From assembly GCA_934201655.1 (NCBI GenBank), contig CAKPXD010000063.1, positions 1-7,740 of the forward strand: DNA of 7,740 nucleotides. Reading direction: 5' to 3'. The notes beneath the pieces were generated by a model that saw only the letters and a program-made list of their open reading frames with translations, ran no database searches and was not told where the DNA came from. This document shows positions 1-5,958 of this stretch, one piece after another. Every line of letters begins with the position of its first letter. Positions within the stretch are counted from its first letter, which is position 1. The position numbers were made by a program, and so were the translations under genes. This DNA is from an uncultured Streptococcus sp. (GTDB taxonomy: Bacteria; Bacillota; Bacilli; Lactobacillales; Streptococcaceae).

Positions 1-104
1 TGATGAAGAAAATCGGTCGCCGTCGTAACTTGCTTGCATACTTGCGTAAAAACGACGTTAACCGTTACCGTGAGTTAATCAACTCTCTTGGACTTCGTCG
101 CTAA
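1..104 (+). CDS. rpsO: 30S ribosomal protein S15, C-terminal part (5' end outside window)
   Basis: This is the last 33 codons plus the TAA stop (102-104) of a gene that begins before the window; bases 1-2 finish an earlier codon. The translation runs from [18 protein letters not shown] to the end INSLGLRR. It matches the conserved C-terminal half of bacterial S15, including the [10 protein letters not shown] stretch in the RNA-binding helices. S15 is a primary 16S rRNA binding protein of the small subunit platform and helps form the contact with the 50S subunit. No internal stop or frameshift is seen. The ATG at 3-5 is an internal methionine and not the start, since S15 is normally about 89 residues. 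The next gene is about 600 bases away and separated by several terminators, so rpsO ends its transcript here. Confidence 0.96.
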
Positions 105-208
105 TCTTGCGTCTAAAACGTTTATAGACTTCGTTGGCTTTGCCTCGATGTACCATCAGTACAATCTTCGGCTTGCCGCCTAGTCTATAAACGTTTTATC
201 CAGCAAGA
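105..208. repeat. Long-hairpin intergenic repeat, copy 1 (BOX-like)
   Basis: The element starts at the base after the rpsO stop codon. A perfect 17-bp inverted repeat (114-130 with 182-198, core AAACGTTTATAGAC) is flanked by a second 6-bp pair, TCTTGC 105-110 with GCAAGA 203-208, across a small internal loop. Inside sits a smaller hairpin, GATGTAC 147-153 with GTACAATC 159-166, carrying one bulged A. Parts of the arms (CGTTGGCTTTGCCT, CGGCTTGCCGCCTAG) recall the boxA and boxC modules of pneumococcal BOX elements, but the outer stem is not the usual BOX end. It is probably a dispersed, non-coding repeat folded in the rpsO 3' UTR. Family membership is inference. Confidence 0.6.
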
Positions 209-211
209 ATC

Positions 212-243
212 AAGCTCTCTGATATCAGAGGGCTTTTCTTTTT
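212..243 (+). terminator. Intrinsic terminator 1 (rpsO)
   Basis: The stem AAGCTCTCTGA pairs with TCAGAGGGCTT around the CTCTGATATCAGAG palindrome (217-230), with one T-G wobble. A T-rich run follows (TTTTCTTTTTT). It is the first terminator after rpsO, just downstream of repeat copy 1. Confidence 0.85.
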
Positions 244-276
244 GCCGTGTTCAATTGAGCATATCTTGAAAATAAG

Positions 277-302
277 GCTACTCTAGTTGAGTAGCTTTTT
301 TT
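277..302 (+). terminator. Intrinsic terminator 2
   Basis: A perfect 7-bp stem, GCTACTC 277-283 with GAGTAGC 289-295, has a 5-nt loop and is followed by seven T. It probably backs up terminator 1. Its last T residues are shared with the left arm of repeat copy 2. Confidence 0.85.
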
Positions 303-377
303 ATTTTCGTCACCTTACCTCGATATACTCAAGTATAATCTTCGGTTACGGTTCCTAGCACTGTAAGGTAAAATAAA
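300..377. repeat. Long-hairpin intergenic repeat, copy 2 (diverged stem)
   Basis: The outer stem pairs TTTATTTT 300-307 with AAAATAAA 370-377, and ACCTTAC 312-318 with GTAAGGT 363-369. CGTC (308-311) is bulged on the left side. The inner hairpin GATATACT-CA-AGTATAATC (322-340) has the same design as in copy 1, including the bulged A. The blocks CCTCGAT, AATCTTCGG and CCTAG are shared with copy 1, while the stem sequences differ but still pair. This suggests one repeat family selected for fold rather than sequence. Confidence 0.55.
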
Positions 378-384
378 CCAGATC

Positions 385-408
385 ATCTCCCTTCGGGGAG
401 ATTTTTTT
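385..408 (+). terminator. Intrinsic terminator 3 with UUCG tetraloop
   Basis: The 7-bp stem ATCTCCC 385-391 with GGGAGAT 396-402 is closed by a C(UUCG)G tetraloop, a very stable loop type. T residues follow through 408. It stands directly after repeat copy 2. Confidence 0.88.
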
Positions 409-425
409 GTTTCATTAAGAATTTT

Positions 426-479
426 GTACAATCTTCGGCTCGTTGCCTAGTCTATAAACGTTTTATCCAGTAAGAATCA
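426..479. repeat. Truncated copy 3 of the repeat (right half only)
   Basis: Bases 426-479 match the right half of copy 1 (159-212) at 50 of 54 positions by my count, with no gaps. The differences are at 441, 443, 444 and 471. The match runs from GTACAATCTTCGG through GTCTATAAACG to AAGAATCA. The left arm is absent, so this copy cannot form the long hairpin alone. It is probably the remnant of a partial duplication of the rpsO 3' region. Confidence 0.75.
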
Positions 480-483
480 TGAT

Positions 484-575
484 GCTAAGGGAGATAAAAA
501 TCCGTATGAAAATAGGGAAACGACACAGTGTTCGATGAACACAAGGAGTTTCATCTTTTTCACTAGGATTTTAGC
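484..575. other. Foldable insert with inverted ends, possible structured RNA
   Basis: Nested pairings span the segment. GCTAA 484-488 pairs with TTAGC 571-575, AATCC 499-503 with GGATT 566-570, ATGAAA 506-511 with TTTCAT 549-554, and GTGTTC 528-533 with GAACAC 537-542 (3-nt loop GAT). After copy 1 the sequence AAGAATCA runs straight into AGCTC and a terminator. After copy 3 the same two words are separated by this segment, so it looks like an insert of about 100 bp. I see no promoter of its own and no credible ORF; the ATG at 479 opens only 19 codons without a ribosome binding site. It could be a small mobile repeat or the body of an sRNA ending at terminator 4. Confidence 0.4.
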
Positions 576-591
576 CCAAGCTCAAATCGGC

Positions 592-613
592 CCTCTGACT
601 TCAGAGGTTTTTT
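592..613 (+). terminator. Intrinsic terminator 4
   Basis: CCTCTGA 592-598 pairs with TCAGAGG 601-607 (effective loop ACTT) and is followed by six T. It ends anything transcribed across the repeat cluster and insulates the transporter promoter 20 bases downstream. Its stem resembles terminator 1, consistent with duplication of the block. Confidence 0.82.
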
Positions 614-630
614 ACTATATTTTTCTAGTC

Positions 631-659
631 TTGTTCCTGATTTAGAAATGTGGTATACT
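631..659 (+). promoter_or_regulatory. Promoter of the siderophore transporter operon
   Basis: An extended -10, TG-G-TATACT (651-659), has a weak -35 TTGTTC (631-636) at 17-bp spacing. Transcription should start near 665-667, about 40 bases before the permease start codon. The extended TGn motif can compensate for the poor -35. Confidence 0.75.
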
Positions 660-666
660 AATTATG

Positions 667-683
667 AAAATTGTCTAAATTTT
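667..683. promoter_or_regulatory. AT-rich dyad at the operon transcription start, possible operator
   Basis: AAAATT 667-672 and AATTTT 678-683 form a perfect 6-bp inverted repeat around GTCTA, placed right at or after the predicted start site. This position suits a repressor site. An iron- or manganese-responsive regulator (DtxR or Fur type) or CodY would fit the operon, but no consensus is matched well enough to name one. AT-rich DNA gives such dyads by chance. Confidence 0.3.
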
Positions 684-707
684 TAATTTTTGTTAAAGGA
701 GGGTTTC

Positions 708-1754
708 ATGCTTTCCAAATTTTCTGGAAGCCATCAAAACCTGAGATATTGTTTTTTACTAGCTATCCTGTTAGGAGCTTTGGGGATTTCTCTGTTTCTA
801 GCAGTTTCTATGGGGTCTGTTCAAATTAGCTTGAGTGATACCTATCGGATAATTTTGAGTCAGTTAGGGGCTCCTTTTGAGATAGGAGACATTTCAAAGT
901 CTACGCTTGCTATTGTTTGGAATATGAGATTGCCACGGGTTTTTCTTGCCCTGATTGTTGGTGCTGGCCTATCTATGTGTGGTAGTGTTATGCAGTCAAC
1001 AGTCAATAATCCAATCGCAGAGCCCTATGTGTTAGGAATTTCTGCTGGGGCAACCTTTGGTGCGACTTTGAGTATCATTCTTGGGTTTAAGGTCATGATT
1101 GGTCTCGGATCTTTCCTTGGAGCGCTTGTGGCAACAGTTGCAGTCTTAGTCATTGCTTCCATGCAAGGCAGGATGACAACTTCAAGCCTCATTTTATCAG
1201 GGACTGTGGTCAATGCACTCTTTTTGGCTTTTTCAAACTTTATTATCTCAATTGGTGCTAATGCTGACAGTGTCATGACCATCAAGTTTTGGACCATGGG
1301 TTCTCTAGCAGGAATCTCATGGGCTCACTTAACCCTGCCAGCAGTAGTCGTGGGAATAGCCTTTTTATTTTTCTCTACCCAATACCGTGTTTTTAATGCT
1401 ATGATGATGGGTGATGAGGCAGCCTTGACCTTGGGGATTCCCCTACGTTTTTACTGGTATCTCTATGTGACGATTGTGGCTGTACTGACAGCTATCTTGG
1501 TATCTACCTGTGGGATTATCGGATTTGTTGGTCTTATTACACCACATTTGGCGAGAAGTTTGGTGGGTACAAACTACAGAAGGCTTTTTCCGATAGCAAC
1601 CTTGCTCGGCGCCCTCTTTGTTATCTGGGCAGATGTTCTTGCTCGTGTTTTAATCCAAAATGCTGAGCTCCCGATTGGTATTTTCACAGCCCTAGTAGGT
1701 GCACCTTTCTTTATCTACATGGTTGCAAGTAGACGAAGGGAGGTGAGAGTCTGA
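708..1754 (+). CDS. FecCD-family iron-siderophore (or related chelate) ABC transporter permease
   Basis: This is a 348-residue inner membrane permease of the BtuC/FecCD/FhuB family, which moves ferric siderophores, heme or cobalamin through the membrane. I chose the ATG at 708 because AAAGGAGGG (695-703) lies just before it; an upstream in-frame TTG at 690 would sit inside that site. The protein is largely hydrophobic, consistent with about ten membrane helices. Family landmarks in order are RLPR (74-77), NNPIAEP (100-106), the coupling-helix segment GDEAALTLGI (235-244) that contacts the ATPase, GFVGLITPHLAR (about 272-283) and ELPIGIFTALVGAPFF (320-334). Only one permease gene is present, so the channel is presumably a homodimer. 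The stop codon is one base before the ATPase start, indicating tight coupling. The exact substrate cannot be read from the permease. Confidence 0.94.
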   Translation: MLSKFSGSHQNLRYCFLLAILLGALGISLFLAVSMGSVQISLSDTYRIILSQLGAPFEIGDISKSTLAIVWNMRLPRVFLALIVGAGLSMCGSVMQSTVNNPIAEPYVLGISAGATFGATLSIILGFKVMIGLGSFLGALVATVAVLVIASMQGRMTTSSLILSGTVVNALFLAFSNFIISIGANADSVMTIKFWTMGSLAGISWAHLTLPAVVVGIAFLFFSTQYRVFNAMMMGDEAALTLGIPLRFYWYLYVTIVAVLTAILVSTCGIIGFVGLITPHLARSLVGTNYRRLFPIATLLGALFVIWADVLARVLIQNAELPIGIFTALVGAPFFIYMVASRRREVRV

Positions 1755-1755
1755 T

Positions 1756-2511
1756 ATGGACTTAATGTGTCAGGATATTCACTTTGGAATCGGAGAAAAA
1801 AAGATTCTCAAAGGAGTCTCACTTAAACTTGAGGGAAACCAATTTCATACTATTTTAGGACCCAATGGCAGTGGGAAAACTAGCCTATTAAAACTCATCT
1901 ATCGTCAGGAAAATCCTGATCAGGGTCTGATTTCCCTTGATGGGAAACCCTTGGAACAAATGAGCGTCAAAGAAACGGCAAAGCAGATGGCCGTCATCAC
2001 GCAGTTTAATCAACTCCAGTTTGATTGTACGGTTGAGGAGATTGTCATGCTGGGTAGAACGCCCCATCTCTCTTTCTTACAAAAGGAAAAAGAAAAAGAC
2101 TTTGCTTTGGTTGAGGATGCTCTAGTCAAGGTAGATATGCTCGAAAAGAGAAGTCGTCTCTACTCTTCCCTATCAGGAGGAGAGAAACAACGAGTTTTAT
2201 TGGCACGCGCCTTGGCTCAAGAGCCGACACTCTTGCTCTTAGATGAACCGACCAATCATTTGGATATCAAGTACCAGCTAGACTTGTTAACCATTGTCAA
2301 ACATCTCCATATCAATGTGTTAGCCGTCTTGCATGATATTCAGCTAGCTTGTCGCTATTCAGACTATCTCTATCTGATGAAAGAAGGAGAGATTGTTTAC
2401 CAAGGTACTCCAAAAGAGACCATCACACCCGAGTCTTTGCAGGCTGTCTATGGCGTTCAAAGTAAGATTACTTGGACAGAAGATCAGCAAGCCATGATTC
2501 ACTATTTATAA
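1756..2511 (+). CDS. FecE/FhuC-type ABC transporter ATP-binding protein
   Basis: This 251-residue cytoplasmic ATPase powers the neighbouring permease. All nucleotide-binding motifs are intact: Walker A GPNGSGKT (35-42), Q-loop Gln83, signature LSGGEKQR (139-146), Walker B LLLLDEP (159-165) with catalytic Glu164, D-loop NHLD (167-170) and the switch histidine His193. The length and the THxLD-like spacing (TNHLD) fit the siderophore/cobalamin import class. The start at 1756 is preceded by GGGAGGTGA (1738-1745), which lies inside the end of the permease gene and so ties the two translations together. The binding-protein gene starts 23 bases after the stop. No sign of damage is seen. The substrate is inferred from the operon, not from this protein. 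Confidence 0.95.
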   Translation: MDLMCQDIHFGIGEKKILKGVSLKLEGNQFHTILGPNGSGKTSLLKLIYRQENPDQGLISLDGKPLEQMSVKETAKQMAVITQFNQLQFDCTVEEIVMLGRTPHLSFLQKEKEKDFALVEDALVKVDMLEKRSRLYSSLSGGEKQRVLLARALAQEPTLLLLDEPTNHLDIKYQLDLLTIVKHLHINVLAVLHDIQLACRYSDYLYLMKEGEIVYQGTPKETITPESLQAVYGVQSKITWTEDQQAMIHYL

Positions 2512-2534
2512 ACATTAAAAAGGAAAAGAAAAAC

Positions 2535-3545
2535 ATGAAAAAATCACTTAGTATTTTGCTCGTAACAGTAGCAACCTTATCTTTGGCAGCTTGTGGTAAC
2601 GCATCTAAAGAAACAGCAACGGCACCAGCTACAACAGAAGCTAGTCAAAAAGTTACAACAGAAACCAGCTATCCTGTAACCATCAAAACATACGATGCAA
2701 AAGGAAACGAAGTCGAGCAAGTCTTTGAAAAGGCCCCTGAAAAGGTCATCACCAATAACCTTTCAACAACTGAAATCCTACTTGAACTCGGTTTGAAGGA
2801 TAAAATTGCTGGTATGCTCAATCCTGATAATGCTGTAACTGGTAAATACAAGGATGCCATTGAAGCTATCCCTCATATTGGTGATAAAAAATCTGTCTCA
2901 CAAGAAACAGTTCTTTCTTATGAACCAGATGCCTTGATGGGACGCAACATGATGTTCTCTGAAAAGTCAATGGGAACTATTAGCGCTTGGAATGAAAATA
3001 AAATCCCTGTTTATACACAAAAAGCTTCACTTTCAACTATCCAACAAGATTTAGGAAATATCGTAGAAGACGTGAAGAATCTTGGTACCATTTTCAATGT
3101 CCAAGACAAGGCCAACCAATACGCAGAACAATTGCAAGCTAAAATCGATGCGGTTAAAAAAGCTAACCCAGAAACTCAGGGTGAAAAGAAAAAAGCTTTG
3201 ATTATGGTTGCCTACAATGACGAAACCTTTGGTGCCTACAAGTCAGCCCTCCAAGAAAGCTTACTTAACCAACTTGGTTATACCAATGTTGCAACAGGAA
3301 CATCTGGTTTGACCTTGGAAAATCTCGTGTCAATGGATCCTGAGTTGATTATCTATGTAACCAGCGACCGCAATCAAAAGTTAGACGAAAAAGCAGTAGA
3401 TTTGATGAAGGCAAATGCTGTTTTGGAAAATGTACCAGCAATCAAGAATCAAAAAATCATGACTATCTCTTACGATGAGTTGATGGATTACGGTCCTGCA
3501 GTGATTGATTCCCTTGAAAAGATCAATGACTTTATCAAGAAATAA
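2535..3545 (+). CDS. Substrate-binding lipoprotein of the iron-siderophore-type ABC transporter
   Basis: This 336-residue protein captures the substrate outside the cell and delivers it to the permease. The start at ATG 2535 gives a textbook lipoprotein signal: MKKSL, a hydrophobic core, and lipobox LAAC with the lipidated Cys20. AAAGGAAAAG lies upstream; an in-frame extension to TTG 2472 would run back into the ATPase gene and bury the signal. Residues 21-45 are a Thr/Ala/Glu-rich linker. The mature domain carries the fold markers of the Fe/B12 periplasmic-binding family (PF01497): APEKVITNNLSTTEILLELG near 67-86, a PHIGDKKSVSQETVLSYEPDAL-like segment with IGD and EPD, and a C-terminal lobe ending in IDSLEKINDFIKK. 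The ligand may be a ferric siderophore, heme or another chelate. A ferric siderophore is favoured because of the following esterase gene, which overlaps this gene's 3' end. Confidence 0.93.
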   Translation: MKKSLSILLVTVATLSLAACGNASKETATAPATTEASQKVTTETSYPVTIKTYDAKGNEVEQVFEKAPEKVITNNLSTTEILLELGLKDKIAGMLNPDNAVTGKYKDAIEAIPHIGDKKSVSQETVLSYEPDALMGRNMMFSEKSMGTISAWNENKIPVYTQKASLSTIQQDLGNIVEDVKNLGTIFNVQDKANQYAEQLQAKIDAVKKANPETQGEKKKALIMVAYNDETFGAYKSALQESLLNQLGYTNVATGTSGLTLENLVSMDPELIIYVTSDRNQKLDEKAVDLMKANAVLENVPAIKNQKIMTISYDELMDYGPAVIDSLEKINDFIKK

Positions 3546-4221
3546 GGAGTTTAACTGGGAAGGGATTCGAGTTAGGGTCAGTCTTCCTTCAAACTATGAT
3601 CCTCAACAAGCCTACCCAATGATTCTTTTAAATGATGGACAATTGGACTATTTGTCAGACCTATCTCAATCTGTAATTTTGGTGGGTTTGATTCCAGAAA
3701 ATCGTTTGGACGACTTTACACCTTGGAAGGCTGGTGCTTTGAAAGAAGGGGCACCAGACTTTGGTGGAAAGGTAGACCAATACCATCAGAAGCTCTTTCA
3801 AGGTATTCTAACAACTCTGCAAAAGGACTACTTGATTGATGAAAGTAGAATTGCTTATGGTGGCTATTCACTGGGTGGTCTTGCTGCTGTCTATAGTGTC
3901 TATAGTAGTTATCTTCCTGCGACCTGTATCTTTTCTATCTGTGGTTCCTTCTGGTATCCAGACTTTATAGACTTTTGTAGGGAACATGACTTGATACAGA
4001 GCCAAAGCCTGATTTATCTACAAAATGGTCAGACAGAAGGTGCCAATCATTCCAATCGTCTGTCTAAGGCTCCTATTTTTGCCAGAAATCTACATGATTC
4101 GATTTCAGAGAAAGTCCCTTCGACTTATTGCACATTTGATGCTTATGGGCATCATGAAGCTCTTAAAGAACGTTATCATCATTTTTGTGATTGGCTAAGA
4201 AACGAGTGGAAGCTCAATTAA
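3526..4221 (+). CDS. Cytoplasmic alpha/beta-hydrolase esterase, probable siderophore-releasing esterase
   Basis: The predicted 231-residue hydrolase belongs to the esterase D/Fes-like group (PF00756). The nucleophile elbow is G-Y-S-L-G with Ser115, preceded by the typical DESRIAYGG strand. An oxyanion-side LLNDGQ segment lies at 34-39, and a GHHEALKERY motif near the end provides the likely catalytic His209 or His210. The acidic residue is not certain; Glu in the NGQTEG loop is a candidate. No signal peptide is seen, so it should act inside the cell, where IroD, Fes and BesA-type enzymes cleave ester siderophores to free iron. As the last gene of the transporter operon, that role is likely but inferred; a general acyl esterase is the alternative. 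The start is uncertain: ATG 3526 overlaps the previous gene by 20 bases with a weak upstream site, TTG codons at 3505 and 3514 are also possible, and a strong TAAGGAG at 3543-3549 has no start codon behind it. Confidence 0.85.
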   Translation: MTLSRNKEFNWEGIRVRVSLPSNYDPQQAYPMILLNDGQLDYLSDLSQSVILVGLIPENRLDDFTPWKAGALKEGAPDFGGKVDQYHQKLFQGILTTLQKDYLIDESRIAYGGYSLGGLAAVYSVYSSYLPATCIFSICGSFWYPDFIDFCREHDLIQSQSLIYLQNGQTEGANHSNRLSKAPIFARNLHDSISEKVPSTYCTFDAYGHHEALKERYHHFCDWLRNEWKLN

Positions 4222-4227
4222 TCCTGT

Positions 4228-4260
4228 AACACTCCTTGTTCATCGTAACTAGGAGTGTTT
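4228..4260 (+). terminator. Terminator of the transporter operon
   Basis: AACACTCCT 4228-4236 pairs with AGGAGTGTT 4251-4259, with a further GTT/AAC pair inside the loop. The T run is short (TTTCTC), so termination may be leaky. It lies 7 bases after the esterase stop codon. Confidence 0.7.
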
Positions 4261-4325
4261 CTCATGTATGCTTAGTTGTTAAAATGTTCATGGTATTATT
4301 CTTGACGGAAATCCATCCCCTGTAA

Positions 4326-4346
4326 TAGACTAAATTATGGTATAAT
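4326..4346 (+). promoter_or_regulatory. Extended -10 promoter of cshB
   Basis: TG-G-TATAAT (4338-4346) is a perfect extended -10. No good -35 lies at 17 bp. TTGACG at 4302-4307 is too far away for this -10 but could pair with TAGACT (4326-4331) at 18-bp spacing as a second promoter. The leader is short and contains a TAGATAGATAG run (4349-4359) before GAGGAA and the ATG. Confidence 0.75.
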
Positions 4347-4373
4347 GAGTAGATAGATAGAATCGAGGAAATT

Positions 4374-5717
4374 ATGTCATTTACACAATTTAAATTTAAA
4401 AAATATATAGAAAAAGCCTTGGAGGAGTTGAAGTTTACGACTCCTACCGAGGTGCAGGAAAAGTTGATTCCTATTGTCCTGGCAGGTCGTGACTTGGTTG
4501 GTGAATCAAAAACAGGTTCAGGGAAGACTCATACTTTCTTACTTCCAATTTTCCAACAGTTGGATGAAGAGAGTGACAGTGTGCAGGCGGTTATCACAGC
4601 TCCAAGTCGTGAATTAGCGACTCAGATTTACCAAGCTGCTCGTCAGATCGCATCACATTCAGATGTTGAGATTCGTGTTGCCAACTATGTTGGTGGTACA
4701 GACAAGGCCCGTCAGATTGACAAACTGGCAAGCAACCAGCCCCATATCGTTATCGGAACTCCAGGTCGTATCTATGACTTGGTCAAGTCTGGTGACCTTG
4801 CTATTCACAAGGCTAAGACCTTTGTAGTAGATGAAGCTGACATGACCTTGGATATGGGATTCTTGGAAACAGTTGATAAGATTGCAGGAAGTCTTCCAAA
4901 AGACTTGCAGTTTATGGTTTTTTCAGCAACTATTCCACAAAAACTACAACCATTTTTGAAGAAATACTTGTCAAATCCTGTCATGGAGAAAATCAAGACC
5001 AAGACAGTTATCTCTGATACCATTGACAACTGGTTGATTTCGACCAAGGGTCGTGACAAGAATGCTCAGATTTATGAGTTGACTCAAGTCATGCAGCCGT
5101 ATCTCGCCATGATTTTTGTCAATACAAAAACTCGTGCGGATGAATTGCACAGCTACCTAACAGCTCAAGGATTAAAGGTGGCTAAGATCCATGGAGACAT
5201 TGCTCCTCGTGAACGCAAACGGATCATGAATCAGGTGAAAAATCTTGATTTTGAGTATATCGTAGCGACTGACCTAGCTGCGCGTGGGATTGATATTGAA
5301 GGTGTCAGCCATGTTATCAATGATGCTATCCCACAGGACTTGTCTTTCTTTGTCCACCGTGTTGGACGAACTGGGCGTAACGGTCTACCAGGTACAGCCA
5401 TTACCCTTTACCAGCCTAGTGACGACTCAGATATTCGCGAATTGGAAAAATTGGGTATCAAGTTTACTCCTAAAGTAGTTAAAGACGGAGAATTCCAAGA
5501 TACCTATGATCGTGATCGCCGTGCCAATCGTGAGAAAAAACAAGAAAAACTCGATATCGAAATGATTGGTTTGGTTAAAAAGAAAAAGAAAAAAGTTAAA
5601 CCAGGCTATAAGAAGAAAATTCAGTGGGCGGTCGATGAAAAACGCCGTAAAACCAAGCGTGCTGAAAGTCGTGCCCGTGGACGTGCAGAACGTAAAGCTA
5701 AGCGTCAAACATTTTAA
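4374..5717 (+). CDS. cshB: DEAD-box ATP-dependent RNA helicase CshB
   Basis: This 447-residue RNA helicase unwinds structured RNA and is thought to help ribosome assembly and mRNA turnover, notably in the cold. All core motifs are present in order: Q-motif Gln28, motif I SKTGSGKT (45-52), Ia PSRELA (77-82), GG (107-108), Ib TPGR (129-132), II DEAD (153-156), III SAT (184-186), IV IFVNTK (247-252), V TDLAARGID (299-307) and VI HRVGRTGR (328-335). The overall sequence follows remembered B. subtilis CshB (YqfR), including the KPGYKKK block in the tail. The last 60 or so residues are very rich in Lys and Arg, a likely RNA-binding tail. The start is set by GAGGAA at 4365-4370. It is a single-gene unit with its own promoter and terminator. 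Confidence 0.95.
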   Translation: MSFTQFKFKKYIEKALEELKFTTPTEVQEKLIPIVLAGRDLVGESKTGSGKTHTFLLPIFQQLDEESDSVQAVITAPSRELATQIYQAARQIASHSDVEIRVANYVGGTDKARQIDKLASNQPHIVIGTPGRIYDLVKSGDLAIHKAKTFVVDEADMTLDMGFLETVDKIAGSLPKDLQFMVFSATIPQKLQPFLKKYLSNPVMEKIKTKTVISDTIDNWLISTKGRDKNAQIYELTQVMQPYLAMIFVNTKTRADELHSYLTAQGLKVAKIHGDIAPRERKRIMNQVKNLDFEYIVATDLAARGIDIEGVSHVINDAIPQDLSFFVHRVGRTGRNGLPGTAITLYQPSDDSDIRELEKLGIKFTPKVVKDGEFQDTYDRDRRANREKKQEKLDIEMIGLVKKKKKKVKPGYKKKIQWAVDEKRRKTKRAESRARGRAERKAKRQTF

Positions 5718-5721
5718 AAAT

Positions 5722-5756
5722 AAAACAGTAGGACCAAGTGGTTTTACTGTTTTTTT
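5722..5756 (+). terminator. Terminator of cshB
   Basis: AAAACAGTA 5722-5730 pairs with TACTGTTTT 5745-5753, with an inner ACC/GGT pair closing an AAGT loop and T residues to 5756. The A-rich left side also allows some action on the other strand. The following 5757-5876 stretch shows no gene or clear element. Confidence 0.85.
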
Positions 5757-5876
5757 GACTCTTAAAGCCTAAGATAGTATAAGTAAAAATCGCTAATTAA
5801 TTTGAATAGCAAAAAAAAATGTCATAGAGACTGATGCTATAGGATTTTTAATCAATACTTTGATTCCAGAAAATAT

Positions 5877-5905
5877 TTGAAAACATTCTTAATTTATGTT
5901 ATTCT
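5877..5905 (+). promoter_or_regulatory. Promoter of the VWA surface protein gene
   Basis: TTGAAA (5877-5882) and TATTCT (5900-5905) are 17 bp apart, and TG at 5897-5898 makes an extended -10. Transcription should start near 5912, giving a leader of about 47 bases. TTCCAGAAAATA just upstream resembles a CodY box only loosely. Confidence 0.78.
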
Positions 5906-5913
5906 AAAAACAT

Positions 5914-5939
5914 CAGATTTTAAAAAAATATTAAATCTG
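5914..5939. promoter_or_regulatory. Inverted repeat in the leader of the VWA gene
   Basis: CAGATTT 5914-5920 and AAATCTG 5933-5939 form a perfect 7-bp inverted repeat with a 12-base A/T loop, beginning at the predicted transcription start and ending 8 bases before AAGAGG. It could be an operator or a 5' hairpin that protects the mRNA. No T run follows, so it is not a terminator. Confidence 0.4.
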
Positions 5940-5958
5940 TTAAAGAAAAGAGGTCATT

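Noticed and set aside
479..538. Small ORF from ATG 479 (19 codons)
   Set aside because: No ribosome binding site, very short, and embedded in a segment better explained by RNA or DNA folding.
105..613. CRISPR array or tRNA genes in the repeat cluster
   Set aside because: Copies are irregular, few and hairpin-shaped without uniform spacers, and no cloverleaf or CCA end is visible.
690..707. TTG start at 690 for the permease
   Set aside because: The AAAGGAGGG ribosome binding site lies inside this extension and points to ATG 708.
1025..1297. Minus-strand ORF of 90 codons inside the permease
   Set aside because: Shadow of the permease gene with no ribosome binding site and no recognisable domain. 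The same holds for the minus-strand ORFs at 2669-2860, 4805-5059, 5427-5708, 5940-6269 and 7078-7269.
2472..2534. TTG start at 2472 for the binding protein
   Set aside because: It would overlap the ATPase gene and place a hydrophilic stretch before a perfect lipoprotein signal that begins at 2535.
5566..5772. Plus-strand ORF of 68 codons over the end of cshB
   Set aside because: Out-of-frame reading of the Lys/Arg-rich tail that runs through the cshB terminator.
5757..5876. Insertion-sequence remnant upstream of the VWA gene
   Set aside because: No paired inverted ends, target duplication or transposase-like reading frame could be found.
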